Assembly: GCA_044356865.1 (NCBI GenBank)
Contig: JBIKVN010000218.1
Coordinates: forward strand, 1-5,462
Source: JBEIUL01 sp044356865
GTDB lineage: Bacteria; Planctomycetota; Phycisphaerae; Phycisphaerales; SM1A02
Direction of reading: 5' to 3'
Length of the DNA stretch: 5,462 nt
Part shown: piece by piece, positions 4,847 through 5,462 of the stretch
Numbering within the stretch: the first letter of the stretch is position 1
Layout of the letters: each line of letters opens with the position of its first letter
Made by a program: the position numbers and the translations under genes
Notes under the pieces: generated by a model
Database searches by the model: none
What the model saw: the letters and a program-made list of their open reading frames with translations, nothing else
Told to the model about the DNA's origin: nothing

Positions 4847-5462
4847 ATGACCGCCGTCGCCACTCCGTCGCGCTCCGCCGTCCGCATCCACCGCATCGAG
4901 GTCCGTCCCCGCCGCGGGATGGCCGATCCGCGCGGGGCCGCGGTGCTCCGTTCGATCGAGGCCCTCGGGCTGGCGAAGAAGCCGCGCCGGGTCGAGCACG
5001 CCAGCGTCTACCTCGTCGAGGGCGAGCTCGATCGTGAGGAGCTCTCGCGGATCGCCGACGAGCTGCTCGCCGACTGCGTGACGCAGGCGGCCGAGCTGCA
5101 CGTGTCGGCGCAGGCGGCGCTCGCGAAGATTCCGCCGGGCGTGTCGGTCGTCGAGGTGCATCCCTTGCCGGGCGTCACCGATCCGGCGGCCGAGAGCGTG
5201 CAGGAGACGATCGCGGCGATGCTCGGGAAGCGGGTGCGGGTGCGGACCGGCGACCGTTATGACCTGCACGGCGTCGACGCGAAATTCGCCCGGGCGGTCG
5301 CCGAGCGGCTGCTTGCGAACACGGTGATCCAGGCGATCCACGACCAGCCGTTCCTGCCCGAGTCGTTTCCGGCCGGGAAGCCGTACGAGCTGGCGATCCG
5401 TGAGGTGCCGATCCGGAATCTCGCCGACGCCGAGCTCGAGCGGATGAGCCGCGAGGCGCATC
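4847..5462 (+). CDS. purL: Phosphoribosylformylglycinamidine synthase PurL with N-terminal PurS-like repeats, 3' truncated
   Basis: 205 codons are visible before the window ends. FGAM synthase converts FGAR, glutamine and ATP into FGAM in the cytoplasm, the fourth step of purine synthesis. Residues 13-80 resemble PurS: IHRIEVRPRRGMADPRGAAVLRSIEALG, then a strand-helix unit ending LLADCVTQ. Residues 99-162 look like a second copy: VSVVEVHPLPGVTDPAAESVQETIAAMLG, ending RLLANTVIQ. The end, VPIRNLADAELERMSREAH (188-205), matches the linker entering the PurL catalytic core, which lies outside the window. PurS normally works as a separate small dimer; here two PurS-like units precede PurL in one chain. 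The next in-frame ATG (4919) would remove the first PurS strand, so 4847 is preferred. No SD is present: the bases before the ATG include CTCCTT, which cannot pair with the anti-SD. A stop-free antisense frame covers this whole region, but it is a by-product of GC-rich codons. The family call is from recognised motifs. Confidence 0.82.
   Translation, partial: MTAVATPSRSAVRIHRIEVRPRRGMADPRGAAVLRSIEALGLAKKPRRVEHASVYLVEGELDREELSRIADELLADCVTQAAELHVSAQAALAKIPPGVSVVEVHPLPGVTDPAAESVQETIAAMLGKRVRVRTGDRYDLHGVDAKFARAVAERLLANTVIQAIHDQPFLPESFPAGKPYELAIREVPIRNLADAELERMSREAH

Noticed and set aside
4586..5461. An open - strand frame running off the right edge
   Set aside because: It is antisense to purL, whose + strand translation has clear PurS/PurL motifs. 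The - strand product is Arg/His-rich with no recognised domain.

Overview
This is a GC-rich window holding four protein genes, all on the + strand, with short gaps between them. From the start it contains: the C-terminal part of radA (DNA repair ATPase), two paralogous outer-membrane porins of the OprP/OprO type, and the N-terminal part of purL (purine biosynthesis) with a fused PurS-like region. The Gram-negative-type porins, their N-terminal coiled-coil plus 'WLTEQRAAEI' module, and the PurS-PurL fusion suggest a planctomycete, possibly of the Phycisphaerae. That placement rests on recalled family resemblance, not on a search.

Layout. Bases 1-992 encode RadA from just before its Walker B strand to the stop; the Walker A part lies outside the window. 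Bases 993-1242 form a leader region with a likely -10 box (TAGAAT), three hairpins and a clear Shine-Dalgarno (SD) sequence. Porin 1 (495 aa) spans 1243-2730. Bases 2731-3087 (357 bp without a certain gene) carry a small hairpin, a strong intrinsic terminator, and a GC-rich structured leader for porin 2. Porin 2 (543 aa from the start chosen here) spans 3088-4719 and is followed by a second strong terminator at 4748-4782. A second TAGAAT box sits just upstream of purL, which begins at 4847 and runs off the window end.

How they work together. The porins are clearly related: signal peptide, coiled coil, shared linker, beta-barrel, terminal Phe. Each has its own terminator, so they look like separately controlled transcription units rather than one operon, perhaps for different substrates or conditions. 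radA and purL are housekeeping genes with no evident functional link to the porins. No mobile element, CRISPR array, tRNA or rRNA was seen. I did not find a convincing new system. The points most worth a second look are the intergenic sequence blocks shared between gaps, the structured porin leaders, the uncertain porin 2 start, and the tandem PurS-like repeats in PurL.
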